Part shown: positions 18,894-28,309 of the stretch, piece after piece | Position numbering within the stretch: the first letter of the stretch is position 1 | Layout: each line of letters starts with the position of its first letter | From: Oxalobacteraceae bacterium | GTDB taxonomy: Bacteria > Pseudomonadota > Gammaproteobacteria > Burkholderiales > Burkholderiaceae_D | Length of the DNA stretch: 36,518 nucleotides | NCBI GenBank assembly: GCA_947445995.1 | Contig: CANFED010000003.1 | Location: forward strand, 1-36,518 | Direction: 5' to 3' | Position numbers and translations under genes: made by a program | Notes under the pieces: generated by a model | The model's input: the letters and a program-made list of their open reading frames with translations, nothing else | Database searches by the model: none | What the model was told of the DNA's origin: nothing

Positions 18894-19406
18894 GTGTCAT
18901 CAGTTCCCCAAATGAAATTTATGAAACTCCCCGTCTTAGGCCTCATCCTCTTTTCGCTATGTATGCAGCAGGCGCATGCACAGAGTGAAGTATTCCTGTG
19001 TGTCGATGAGCGCGGCAACAAGGAATACAAGAACACCGGCACCACCAGAGGTTGCAAAAAAATCGATTTGCCAGGCATGACAATCATTGCGACGCCGAAG
19101 CGATCGCCTGTGGCGATTTCCGGTACGACGACCAAGGGTGACGCGGGCGATTTCCCAAAAATAGATAGCGGTACTCAAAAAGCGCGTGACAGTGACCGTC
19201 GCCAGATTCTGCTCGATGAACTGAAATCTGAAGAGGGCAAACTGGCTGGGTTGAAAAAAGACTACAGCGGCGGTGAGCCAGAGCGGTTAGGTGATGAAAG
19301 CAACTACGCCAAGTATCAGGCGCGCGTGGCTGGCATGAAAGAAGAAATCGGCCGTACCGAAAAAAATATCGAAGCCCTCAAGCGCGAACTCGGCAATCTC
19401 AAGTGA
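18894..19406 (+). CDS. DUF4124-like secreted protein
   Basis: Signal peptide then VFLCVDERGNKEYKNTGTTRGCKKIDLPG (DUF4124-like) and a C-terminal charged coiled-coil. Confidence 0.75.
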   Translation: MSSVPQMKFMKLPVLGLILFSLCMQQAHAQSEVFLCVDERGNKEYKNTGTTRGCKKIDLPGMTIIATPKRSPVAISGTTTKGDAGDFPKIDSGTQKARDSDRRQILLDELKSEEGKLAGLKKDYSGGEPERLGDESNYAKYQARVAGMKEEIGRTEKNIEALKRELGNLK

Positions 19407-19461
19407 TGCCGGAACGTGTCTCAACCGGGCCGCGTAACGTGGCCTGCCTGTCTGGATCATC

Positions 19462-20535
19462 GTGAAAATTCCCTTTAATTCTGTTGCCGGTCTCGACTTG
19501 CTGGCCTCCGCTGTCGTCATTCTCGATGCCGAGGGGCGTATTTCTTACGCCAATGCTGCTGCTGAAAACATGCTGGAAAGCTCCTTTCGCTTGTTGGAGC
19601 AGCATCTGTTGTTCGAACTGTTCGTCAACGGCGACAAGCTTGAAACCGTCTTCAGGCAAGCGGTTGCCCATGAGTTCGCCGAAAAGCGGCAAGACCTGAC
19701 GCTGCAACGCATCGGGCGCGAATCATTACAAGTCCATGTGGTGGTCACTGCACTCGATAATCCGGATTCGCCGGTACTCATCGAGATGCGTGAAAACGTC
19801 CAGCAACTCAAGCTTGACCGCGAAGAGCGACTGCTGGACCAGAGCCAGGCGAACAAGGAGTTAATCCGCAACCTTGCGCACGAAATCAAGAATCCGCTAG
19901 GCGGCATCCGTGGTGCGGCCCAATTGCTCGAACTCGAGTTGCCGGAGCGGCACCTGAAAGAGTTGCGCGAATATACGCAAGTCATCATCAAGGAAGCCGA
20001 CCGGCTGCAAACACTGGTTGACCGTTTGCTGGCGCCGCACCGGCGTCCGCATATCGTTGGTGATGTCAATATCCATGAAGTCTGCGAACGCGTACGCAGC
20101 CTGATCCTTGCGGAATTCCCGAGTGGTCTGGAAATTCGGCGCGACTACGACTTGTCGTTGCCGGATTTTCGCGGAGACAAGGAACAGCTGATCCAGGTGG
20201 TCCTGAACATTGCCCACAATGCCTCCCATGCGCTGTCCGAACGGATTCGTCAGGGCGATGCAGTACTCACCTTGCAGACGCGTGTGGCCCGACAAGTGAC
20301 GCTGGCGAAGGTCCGCTATCGGCTGGCACTAGACTTGCATATCCTCGACAATGGCCCCGGCATTCCGACCGAGATTCGCGACCGTATTTTCTTTCCGCTG
20401 GTGTCAGGCAGAGAGGGCGGTAGCGGATTAGGGTTGACACTGGCCCAGACTTTCATTCAACAGCATTCTGGTGTGATCGAATGCGAAAGTCAGCCGGGAT
20501 GCACGGATTTCAGGATATTGATACCGCTACCTTGA
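19462..20535 (+). CDS. glnL: Nitrogen regulation sensor histidine kinase NtrB
   Basis: PAS domain, H-box NLAHEIKNPLGGIRGAAQLLE, N-box NIAHNASHA, G-boxes DNGPGIPTEIRDRIFFPLVSGREGGSGLGL. Confidence 0.95.
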   Translation: MKIPFNSVAGLDLLASAVVILDAEGRISYANAAAENMLESSFRLLEQHLLFELFVNGDKLETVFRQAVAHEFAEKRQDLTLQRIGRESLQVHVVVTALDNPDSPVLIEMRENVQQLKLDREERLLDQSQANKELIRNLAHEIKNPLGGIRGAAQLLELELPERHLKELREYTQVIIKEADRLQTLVDRLLAPHRRPHIVGDVNIHEVCERVRSLILAEFPSGLEIRRDYDLSLPDFRGDKEQLIQVVLNIAHNASHALSERIRQGDAVLTLQTRVARQVTLAKVRYRLALDLHILDNGPGIPTEIRDRIFFPLVSGREGGSGLGLTLAQTFIQQHSGVIECESQPGCTDFRILIPLP

Positions 20536-20601
20536 GACCCAGGGTGCGGATCGTAGCAGGCACCGTGGGTGCGGCTACTTGATGTGGACACCAAAGAAAT
20601 C

Positions 20602-22107
20602 ATGAAACCAATCTGGATTGTAGACGACGACGAATCAATACGATGGGTACTTGAAAAAGCATTGGCGCGCGAGAATCTCGCGACCCGTAGTTTTTCCAAC
20701 GCGCGGGATGCCAACGATGCGTTGCAGCACGATACGCCGCAGGTACTGGTTTCCGACATCCGGATGCCAGGCGGTTCTGGCCTCGAATTATTGCAGACCG
20801 TCAAGACCAAGTATCCCGGTCTGCCGGTAATTATCATCACCGCCTTTTCGGATCTGGATTCTGCTGTTGCCGCATTCCAGGGCGGCGCTTTCGAATATCT
20901 GGCCAAGCCATTCGATCTCGAAAAAGCGGTCGAGTTAATCCGGCGTGCGCTTGATGAAAGCCTGCGTGAAGCCAGCGTCGAGCAGGCACCCGCAGAGACG
21001 CCGGAGATACTCGGTCAGGCACCGGCGATGCAGGATGTGTTTCGCGCGATTGGTCGCTTGTCGCAATCGAATGTGACCGTGCTCATTACCGGTGAATCCG
21101 GTACCGGCAAGGAGCTGGTTGCGCGAGCCTTGCACAAGCATAGTCCGCGTGCGTCGCAACCTTTCATCGCGCTGAATACGGCGGCAATTCCGAAGGACTT
21201 GCTCGAATCCGAATTGTTCGGGCACGAGCGCGGTGCCTTTACCGGTGCCCAAGCCAGCCGGCGTGGTCGCTTCGAGCAAGCCGAAAACGGGACCTTGTTT
21301 CTTGATGAAATCGGTGACATGCCGTTCGACTTGCAGACGCGCTTGTTGCGCGTGCTGTCAGATGGTCACTTCTATCGCGTTGGCGGACATCAACCAATGA
21401 AGGCCAACGTGCGCGTGATCGCAGCGACGCATCAAAACCTTGAGCAGAGAGTACGTGAAGGGCTCTTTCGCGAGGATCTCTATCACCGTCTCAATGTGAT
21501 TCGCCTGCGCCTGCCAAGCCTGCGCGAACGGCGCGAGGATATCCCTATCCTGACCCGTTATTTCCTGGCGCAGAGCGCCAAGCAGCTCGGTGGCGACCCG
21601 AAACGGATGACCGATGGGGCGATGCAGTTTCTGACTGGCCTCGATTTGCCTGGCAATGTACGGCAGCTCGAAAACCTCTGTAATTGGATCACCGTGATGG
21701 CACCGGGGCAGAGTGTCGAGGTCAAGGATTTGCCGCGTGACCTGATCGATGGCGGAAGTTTTGCTGCGATTGCGTCCCCGCAGGCCAACGCGGCGGCGAC
21801 ACCATCGACACCTGAATTGTCTGTTCAGGCGACGGTGACAAGCGCGGTCAGTGTGCCGATTGTCGCGCCAGTCGAGCGTGAAACCTGGGTGGCTTTGCTG
21901 GAAGCAGAAGCTGCCAGGATGCTCGCTGCCGGTCAGCCTGAAGTGATGGATATGCTAGGCAAACTGTTCGAGTCGTCCTTGATCAAGACGGCACTCAAGC
22001 ACACGCACGGTCGGAAAAACGATGCAGCGATTCGTCTTGGAATTGGACGCAATACAATCACGCGCAAGATACAGGAGCTCGGTATCGACGGTGCCAAGGA
22101 CGAGTAA
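20602..22107 (+). CDS. glnG: Nitrogen regulation response regulator NtrC
   Basis: Receiver MKPIWIVDDDESIRWVLEKAL, sigma54 AAA+ GESGTGKELVARALHKHSPR / GAFTGA, C-terminal Fis-type HTH KNDAAIRLGIGRNTITRKIQELG. Confidence 0.97.
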   Translation: MKPIWIVDDDESIRWVLEKALARENLATRSFSNARDANDALQHDTPQVLVSDIRMPGGSGLELLQTVKTKYPGLPVIIITAFSDLDSAVAAFQGGAFEYLAKPFDLEKAVELIRRALDESLREASVEQAPAETPEILGQAPAMQDVFRAIGRLSQSNVTVLITGESGTGKELVARALHKHSPRASQPFIALNTAAIPKDLLESELFGHERGAFTGAQASRRGRFEQAENGTLFLDEIGDMPFDLQTRLLRVLSDGHFYRVGGHQPMKANVRVIAATHQNLEQRVREGLFREDLYHRLNVIRLRLPSLRERREDIPILTRYFLAQSAKQLGGDPKRMTDGAMQFLTGLDLPGNVRQLENLCNWITVMAPGQSVEVKDLPRDLIDGGSFAAIASPQANAAATPSTPELSVQATVTSAVSVPIVAPVERETWVALLEAEAARMLAAGQPEVMDMLGKLFESSLIKTALKHTHGRKNDAAIRLGIGRNTITRKIQELGIDGAKDE

Positions 22108-22117
22108 CCGACCTGCA

Positions 22118-22148
22118 CCGCGCCAGTGCGTTGCGTGCACTGGCGCGG
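22118..22148. terminator. Strong GC-rich hairpin between convergent ntrC and selD/senC genes
   Basis: ccgcgccagtgc (22118-22129) and exact reverse complement gcactggcgcgg (22137-22148), 7-nt loop; lacks a clear T tract. Confidence 0.6.
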
Positions 22149-22160
22149 GGCCCCGAAAAG

Positions 22161-23231
22161 TTACTGCGAGACGTTCACGCCACCCGCACCGCTCACCATT
22201 TCACCGATGACGGCGGCGTGTTCGAAACCGCCCTGGCGGAAAATCTCCAGCACGGCATCGACGCTGCCGGCGTCGCAGGACACCAGCAAGCCACCCGATG
22301 TTTGCGGATCGGTCAGCAGCATTTGCTGCGTCATCGTGACGGAGGCATCGAGCACCACATCCATGCCGTAACCATCCCAATTGCGGCCGGATGCCCCGGT
22401 CACGCAACCGGCCTCGGCCAGTGCCTGTACGTTGGGTAACAACGGGATCTGTGTCATCCGCAGTCGTGCGTTCAGTTTGGCACCGCGTGCCAGTTCCAAC
22501 GTGTGGCCGAGCAGACCGAAACCGGTCACATCGGTCATTGCATGGACGCCCGGCAGTTCGGACAAGGCTTTTCCCGGCTTGTTGAGTTTGGTCGCATTGG
22601 CGATCAGTGCTGCGTAGCCATCGGCATCAAGGACTTCTTTTTTCAATGCCGCTGACAGAATCCCGACGCCGATCGGTTTGCCGAGGATCAGCTGGTCGCC
22701 CACTTTCGCATCTGCATTGCGTTTGACCTTGGACGGATGTATCAGTCCCAGCACGACCAGGCCATAGATTGGTTCGACCGAATCGATCGTGTGGCCGCCG
22801 GCAATCGGAATACCGGCTTCCGCGCAGATTGTCTCGCCGCCCTTGATGATCTGGCCGATGACCTCGACCGGCAATTTGTTGATCGGCATGCCGACTAGCG
22901 CCAGTGCCATGATCGGTGTACCGCCCATTGCATAGACGTCAGAAATGGCATTGGTCGCGGCAATGCGGCCGAAGTCGAAGGGGTCGTCGACGATAGGCAT
23001 GAAAAAGTCGGTCGTGGCAATGAGTGCTTGCTCGTCATTGAGCTGATAGACCGCAGCATCGTCGGCGGTTTCGATTCCCACCAGCAGTTCTTTTGGTACT
23101 GGGAAGCCGGTCGAATTCTTCAGGATTTGTGCTAGTACTCCAGGTGCGATTTTGCAGCCGCAACCGCCACCATGAGAAAAAGAGGTGAGCTTGACGGGCG
23201 CGTTGACGGGCGCAGTAATGGGCGTGTTCAT
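22161..23231 (-). CDS. senC: Selenophosphate synthetase (SelD family), likely SenC of a selenoneine cluster
   Basis: LTSFSHGGGCGCKIAPGVLAQIL...TTDFFMPIVDDPFDFGRIAATNAISDVYAMGGTPIMALALVGMPINKLPVEVIGQIIKGGETICAEAGIPIAGGHTID...LCDPQTSGGLL-like LTDPQTSGGLL. Start at the ATG overlapping the upstream TGA (ATGA). Confidence 0.93.
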   Translation of the reverse strand: MNTPITAPVNAPVKLTSFSHGGGCGCKIAPGVLAQILKNSTGFPVPKELLVGIETADDAAVYQLNDEQALIATTDFFMPIVDDPFDFGRIAATNAISDVYAMGGTPIMALALVGMPINKLPVEVIGQIIKGGETICAEAGIPIAGGHTIDSVEPIYGLVVLGLIHPSKVKRNADAKVGDQLILGKPIGVGILSAALKKEVLDADGYAALIANATKLNKPGKALSELPGVHAMTDVTGFGLLGHTLELARGAKLNARLRMTQIPLLPNVQALAEAGCVTGASGRNWDGYGMDVVLDASVTMTQQMLLTDPQTSGGLLVSCDAGSVDAVLEIFRQGGFEHAAVIGEMVSGAGGVNVSQ

Positions 23232-24238
23232 GGAAATCCTTGGATAGCGGGAGTGGAACGGTCGCGTGGTGCCTGACCGTGAATGTGCAGGCAATTATCC
23301 ACCAACTGCCGTACCGCTGCGCATTCGCGCTCCGGTGCAAACAGCGGGCGGCGCAGATCGCATTGCGCCTGCAAGTGGGCGAGGAAAAGAGGTTCGCTCG
23401 TGCAACGCCGGATCAGTGTTGCCAGTGCGGTAGCATCGCCGACCGGAAAGTAGCCGGCATAGTCGTCACCGAGCAAGCCGCGATTGCCGGAGATGTCGCT
23501 GGCAACGACGGCCACGCCACTGGTAATGGCTTCGATGATGACATTGGCACCGCCTTCCATGATCGAGCTGATGACCATCAGGTCGCTGTGTTTCAGACGC
23601 TGGCGGGTGGCTGCATGGGGCAGGTTGCCAATCCAGTGGTAGCGAGGCTGCCGGTCGATCATTGATCTGGCCAGCATTTCCATTGAAGTATCGAGCGCAC
23701 CGCCAACATGCAGGAAGTCGATGTCCTCGTGCTTTAGGTGCAGGCAGGCTTGCAAGAACGTGGCCGGGTCTTTTTCCGCCCGCAAGTGGCCTATCATGAT
23801 GACCTTGAACGCAGCACGATGCTGCTTGATTGCTTTCAGGGTTCGTGCGGACTGGTGGATGACGCGGGTCTTTTCGAGCAACGGCGCGGGAAGTTCCTCC
23901 ATGCCGGCAGCCTGCAGCACGACCAGACGCGTGGCGATGGCCAGTGAATGCTGTGCGGTCGGATCAGTGTGGATGTCGCGATAAAGATCGGTGCCGGTCA
24001 GTACCAGGATCGAAGGGCAGCGGTGCTCGAATTCCAGCAGGACGTCTGCCGAACGGCGCGCATGCAGCGCAATCAGCACATCAGGTTGTAACGTGGCACT
24101 CAGTCCGGTGTCGCTCGCAGCACAAACCACGATATGACCGTCGCGCAGGAAGCGTGACCAGCGCGCGGCAGTTTGCCAGTTACCATTATTGGCTTTTGCC
24201 AGAGCGGGACTGATAATGAGTACGAGTGGTTTAGCCAA
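23228..24238 (-). CDS. senB: Glycosyltransferase, likely selenosugar synthase SenB
   Basis: GT-B fold-like LVLIISPALAKANNGNWQTAARW...HARRSADVL...MIGHLRAEKDPATFLQA...SIMEGGANVIIEAITSGVAVVASDISGNRGLLGDDYAGYFP. TTG start with aggaaagg RBS inferred because the ORF has no in-frame ATG/GTG nearby. Named from family plus adjacency to SelD and EgtB-like genes. Confidence 0.85.
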   Translation of the reverse strand: MAKPLVLIISPALAKANNGNWQTAARWSRFLRDGHIVVCAASDTGLSATLQPDVLIALHARRSADVLLEFEHRCPSILVLTGTDLYRDIHTDPTAQHSLAIATRLVVLQAAGMEELPAPLLEKTRVIHQSARTLKAIKQHRAAFKVIMIGHLRAEKDPATFLQACLHLKHEDIDFLHVGGALDTSMEMLARSMIDRQPRYHWIGNLPHAATRQRLKHSDLMVISSIMEGGANVIIEAITSGVAVVASDISGNRGLLGDDYAGYFPVGDATALATLIRRCTSEPLFLAHLQAQCDLRRPLFAPERECAAVRQLVDNCLHIHGQAPRDRSTPAIQGFP

Positions 24239-24285
24239 GACACCTTTCCTGTGAACCTGATCTTTTTTGAAGTTGATGATTAACG

Positions 24286-25482
24286 ATGAATGCAGCAGTT
24301 GCTTCTTTTCGCCAGTTGGTACCCGGTGATCTTGCCGATGCCATGCATCAGGCACGAAATTATACGCTCGCCCTGTTCGACTGCTTTCAGTCGGCAGGGC
24401 TGGACGATCCGGCCAATGTGCCCCGATTGTCCATCCTCAATCCCCCTTTGTGGGAGCTCGGTCATCTGGCCTGGTTTGCAGAATGGTATTTGCTACGGGA
24501 TGCGCAGACCAGTGCGCCCGATTCGGCGTTGCGAACGTCGTTGCTGACCAAGGGAGATGACTGGTTCGACTCCAACACGGTGCCGCATCGGGCACGCTGG
24601 ACACTTGGCTTGCCGCGGTCCGGAGCACTCAAGACTTACTGCCATGAAGTGCTCGACCGGAGTATCGACAAACTCTCGCGTGCCGAGTCCGACGATGCCT
24701 CGCTCTACCCATACCGGCTGGTATTGGCCCATGAAGACATGCATGGCGAAGCCTTGCTGGCGACGCTCAATACATTGGGGATCGCTCTTTCGGATGCGCT
24801 AGCGCTGCCGCAGACACCGGGCGGGATGCAGCGTGAAATTCGTTTTCCGGGAGGGACGGTTCAGCTCGGTAGTCGTGCCGGTCACGGTTTCGTGTTTGAT
24901 AACGAAAAATGGCAACATGCGTGTCCGTTGGATGCCTATCGGATCGATGCGACGCTAGTCAGTTATGCACAATTCAGTGAATTCGTGATGGATGGCGGCT
25001 ATCAGAAGCCGCAGTACTGGACGGCTGGTGGCAGGGACTGGCTGATGCAGCAAGAGCGTTCGGCGCCGCTGGACTGGGTGCGGGATGGACGGCAGTGGCG
25101 TTGCCGTCGCTTCGGCGAAATACTGATGTTGCCGATGAGCGAACCGGTGCGACATGTCAGTCTGTTTGAGGCGCAAGCTTATTGCGTATGGGCAGGCCGC
25201 CGATTGCCAACCGAAGCGGAGTGGGAAGGCGCTGCCGCTTCCGGACAACCCGGCTTTCACTGGGGCGATCTGTGGGAATGGACTTGTTCGCCGTTCACGC
25301 CGTATGCAGGATTCTCGGCCGATGGATATCGTGAATATTCAGCCCCGTGGTTCGATTCGCACCAGTCGGTTCGGGGAGCGTCGTTTGCGACACCGGCACG
25401 ACTGCGCTCCGTGCACTACCGCAATTTCTATTTGCCGCAACGCAGTGACATGTTTATCGGATTTCGTACCTGTGCGATCTGA
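24286..25482 (+). CDS. senA: EgtB-like DinB/FGE-sulfatase nonheme iron protein, likely selenoneine synthase SenA
   Basis: DinB part WELGHLAWFAEWYLLR and HEDMHGE (HX3HXE iron motif); FGE-sulfatase part ...SYAQFSEFVMDGGYQ...RRLPTEAEWEGAA...WEWTCSPFTPYAGF...SVRGASFATPARLRSVHYRNFYLPQRSDMFIGFRTC. Divergent from senBC. Confidence 0.87.
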   Translation: MNAAVASFRQLVPGDLADAMHQARNYTLALFDCFQSAGLDDPANVPRLSILNPPLWELGHLAWFAEWYLLRDAQTSAPDSALRTSLLTKGDDWFDSNTVPHRARWTLGLPRSGALKTYCHEVLDRSIDKLSRAESDDASLYPYRLVLAHEDMHGEALLATLNTLGIALSDALALPQTPGGMQREIRFPGGTVQLGSRAGHGFVFDNEKWQHACPLDAYRIDATLVSYAQFSEFVMDGGYQKPQYWTAGGRDWLMQQERSAPLDWVRDGRQWRCRRFGEILMLPMSEPVRHVSLFEAQAYCVWAGRRLPTEAEWEGAAASGQPGFHWGDLWEWTCSPFTPYAGFSADGYREYSAPWFDSHQSVRGASFATPARLRSVHYRNFYLPQRSDMFIGFRTCAI

Positions 25483-25490
25483 CAGGCAAT

Positions 25491-25528
25491 AAAAAACCCG
25501 CGACAGCCAGGCCGTCGCGGGTTTTTTT
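25491..25528. terminator. Bidirectional rho-independent terminator between senA and the helicase gene
   Basis: aaaaaacccgcgac...gtcgcgggttttttt, A and T tracts on both sides. Confidence 0.88.
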
Positions 25529-25569
25529 ATGTCCTCTCGGGTCACCCCGAGAATCCTTGCAGTGATCGA

Positions 25570-26976
25570 TTAACGATCGCCGTATGGACGACGGGCTGCG
25601 CCGCCGGCGTCGCCGGTGCGTGGACCCTTGCTAAAGCTGGTGCCATCTTTGCGTGGTGCCGATGGCTTGCTGAAGGTGCGCTGACCTGGCTTGGCCGCAC
25701 TGCGGTTGTCGCCTGGTTTCCAGCCGCCTGGCTTTTGGCCGGCGCGTGGAGCTGATGCTGTTTTCTTAGGCTCGAAGCCTTCGATCACTTCGACAGGGAT
25801 CAACTGTTTGGTGAAGCGCTCGATACGCTTGACGTTGATGCCTTCGGCATGATTGACCAGCGAGACAGCGACGCCGTTACGACCGGCGCGGCCTGTACGA
25901 CCGATACGGTGGACGTAGTCTTCAGGAAATTTCGGCAGATCGTAGTTAAATACGTGCGTGATTGCTGGCACATCGATACCGCGGGCAGCGACGTCGGTGG
26001 CAACCAGAACGCGAACTTGGCCGCGACGCATGCCGTCGAGGGTACGGTTACGCGCACCCTGATGCATGTCACCATGCAGCGCAGCAGCGGCGAAACCGGC
26101 GATGTTCAAACGGTCTGCAATGGTATCGGCGTCACGCTTGGTAGCGGTGAACACAACAGCCTGGTCCATCGTTTCGTCGCGCAGCAGATGATCAAGCAGG
26201 CGATTCTTGTGCGACAGATCGTCGACGAAGTGAACGCGTTGGCTGATGTTTTCATGCTTGGTAGCCGAACCGGCGATCTGGATGATCATCGGGTTTTTGG
26301 TGATGCGCTTGGCCATGTTACCAACGACGCCGTCAAGCGTTGCCGAGAACAGCATGGTCTGGCGGGATTCTGGTGTGGCAGCGACGATTTTTTCGATATC
26401 GTCGATGAAGCCCATGTCCAGCATGCGGTCAGCTTCGTCAAGAACCAGAATTTCCAGTTGCGAGAAATCGATCTTGCCCGATTCCATGTGGTCGATCAGA
26501 CGACCAGGCGTGGCAACCAGGATTTCCGGATTTTTGGCCAGCAATTGCATCTGCTTAGGGTAAGGCATGCCGCCCAGGATCGATACGGCCTTGATGCGAC
26601 GCATTTGTGAGCCGTACTTGTCGGTTGCGGTCGTTACTTGCAAGGCGAGTTCGCGAGTTGGGGTCAGAACCAGCATTTTAGGCTGGGCAGCCTTGAAACG
26701 CGGACGCTCGCCACGAGCCAGTGCGGATTGTTTTTCTTGATTTGGGGTTTTGCTGCTGTCGGCCAGTTGCAGGTCGGCGGCAGTAGCAAATTTGTGCAGT
26801 GCAGGCAGCATGAATGCTGCAGTCTTGCCCGAACCGGTCTGCGAGGAAACCAGCAGATCACGGCCTTCGATGGCGGCTGGAATAGCTTGTTCTTGTACGC
26901 TTGTTGGCTTGATGTAGCCGGATTCGGTCAATGCTTTAATTACGGACGTGTGGAGGCCAAGGGCTTCAAAAGTCAT
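25570..26976 (-). CDS. DEAD-box ATP-dependent RNA helicase (RhlE-like)
   Basis: SSQTGSGKTAAFMLPALH, PTRELALQV, VLDEADRMLDMGF, SATLDG, ARGIDVPAITHVFNYDLPKFPEDYVHRIGRTGRAG; basic Gly/Pro/Lys-rich tail. Confidence 0.95.
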   Translation of the reverse strand: MTFEALGLHTSVIKALTESGYIKPTSVQEQAIPAAIEGRDLLVSSQTGSGKTAAFMLPALHKFATAADLQLADSSKTPNQEKQSALARGERPRFKAAQPKMLVLTPTRELALQVTTATDKYGSQMRRIKAVSILGGMPYPKQMQLLAKNPEILVATPGRLIDHMESGKIDFSQLEILVLDEADRMLDMGFIDDIEKIVAATPESRQTMLFSATLDGVVGNMAKRITKNPMIIQIAGSATKHENISQRVHFVDDLSHKNRLLDHLLRDETMDQAVVFTATKRDADTIADRLNIAGFAAAALHGDMHQGARNRTLDGMRRGQVRVLVATDVAARGIDVPAITHVFNYDLPKFPEDYVHRIGRTGRAGRNGVAVSLVNHAEGINVKRIERFTKQLIPVEVIEGFEPKKTASAPRAGQKPGGWKPGDNRSAAKPGQRTFSKPSAPRKDGTSFSKGPRTGDAGGAARRPYGDR

Positions 26977-27354
26977 TTTTTATCTTTCGTGAACTCAGCG
27001 CTGCGCGGCACTCGGTAAAGTGCATGCGATAGCGCAATAAAAATGCAACGCCAACCAACGAAACAGCTAAGTAACAACAGCTAGTAAACTCAGAGAAATT
27101 TCGGCACAGAAAGCTTTGCGCCGGGACGGTGTTTGAACGTCAACACCAAGAGGCGGGGGGCTTATCGTTAATGCGAAGGGTTTGCGGTGCTACGGTGAAT
27201 ATTGCGATGTGCAATGAACGAGGCGAAGTGTACAGGGGAAAGATGGCTTGTGTCTAATTATTTATTGCACTGCGGCGGATTTCGGAAGTGGGCCGTTAGT
27301 GACACGGGCCGCCGCGATCCGCGAGGCTGCCCGTATTTTTTGCCGTACGCTGGA

Positions 27355-28137
27355 TTACTCGGCAATCCCGCCGACGACATGCGAAAAGCCGCCATCGACA
27401 TACGTAATTTCACCAGTGATACCCGCCGCCAGATCGGACAGCAGGAACGCTGCGGCATTGCCGACGTCGTCTTGGGTGACATTGCGTCGCAGTGGCGAAT
27501 GGGTTTTGACGAAGTTGAGAATCTTGCTGAAATCCTTGATGCCGCTGGCAGCCAGTGTCTTGATCGGTCCTGCTGAAATACCGTTGACGCGAATGCCCTT
27601 CGGACCCAGCGACTCTGCCATGTAACGAACGCTGGCTTCAAGCGAGGCTTTGGCCAGTCCCATCGTATTGTAGTTTGGCAAGGAGCGGATCGCGCCGAGA
27701 TAGGTCAGTGTCAGCAAGGCCGCATTCGGACGCAGCATTGGCAAGGCCGCCTTGGCCATGGCCGGGAAGCTGTATGACGAAATATCATGGGCGATCTTGA
27801 AGCCTTCCCGTGACAGTCCTTCCAGGAAATCGCCGCCGATGGCTTCGCGCGGCGCGAAGCCGATCGCATGCACCAGGCCGTCGAGCTGATCCCACGATTT
27901 TGCAAGGTCAGCAAACAAGGCCGTGATTTGTTCATCGCTGCCGACGTCGCAATCAAAAATAAGCTCGCTGTCGAACTCGCGGGCAAACTCGGTCGTGCGT
28001 TCCTTGAAGCGTTCTCCGACATAAGTAAATGCCAGTTCGGCACCTTCCCGTTTGCAGGCGGTCGCAATGCCATAGGCGATCGAGCGATTCGATAGCAGAC
28101 CGGTGATGAGGATTTTTTTGCCTTGCAAAAAAGCCAT
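27355..28137 (-). CDS. fabI: Enoyl-[acyl-carrier-protein] reductase (NADH)
   Basis: [39 protein letters not shown]...[15 protein letters not shown]...[57 protein letters not shown]. Confidence 0.96.
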   Translation of the reverse strand: MAFLQGKKILITGLLSNRSIAYGIATACKREGAELAFTYVGERFKERTTEFAREFDSELIFDCDVGSDEQITALFADLAKSWDQLDGLVHAIGFAPREAIGGDFLEGLSREGFKIAHDISSYSFPAMAKAALPMLRPNAALLTLTYLGAIRSLPNYNTMGLAKASLEASVRYMAESLGPKGIRVNGISAGPIKTLAASGIKDFSKILNFVKTHSPLRRNVTQDDVGNAAAFLLSDLAAGITGEITYVDGGFSHVVGGIAE

Positions 28138-28309
28138 GCAGAACTCCTGGTGAGATCAAAGTGCACGCGCTTGCATTCGTTGAAGAAGGCGAGCGTCAGT
28201 GCGGGTGTCGATCGGGATAATGAGATGGGTGGCCGCCGTTGCGGTCAGATCGTGCGAGATTGTAGGGGCTTGCCGCGCTCGGGGCAAGCCCGCAGCCTGA
28301 CCTGCGCGT

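Noticed and set aside
22161-23231. Selenocysteine codon or SECIS in the SelD gene
   Set aside because: The N-terminal motif is GGGCGCK with ordinary Cys codons; no in-frame TGA.
24286-25482. Annotation as plain ergothioneine synthase EgtB
   Set aside because: Motifs fit the EgtB superfamily, but adjacency to SelD and a glycosyltransferase and absence of egtD/egtC/egtE neighbours favour SenA; phylogeny is needed to settle this.
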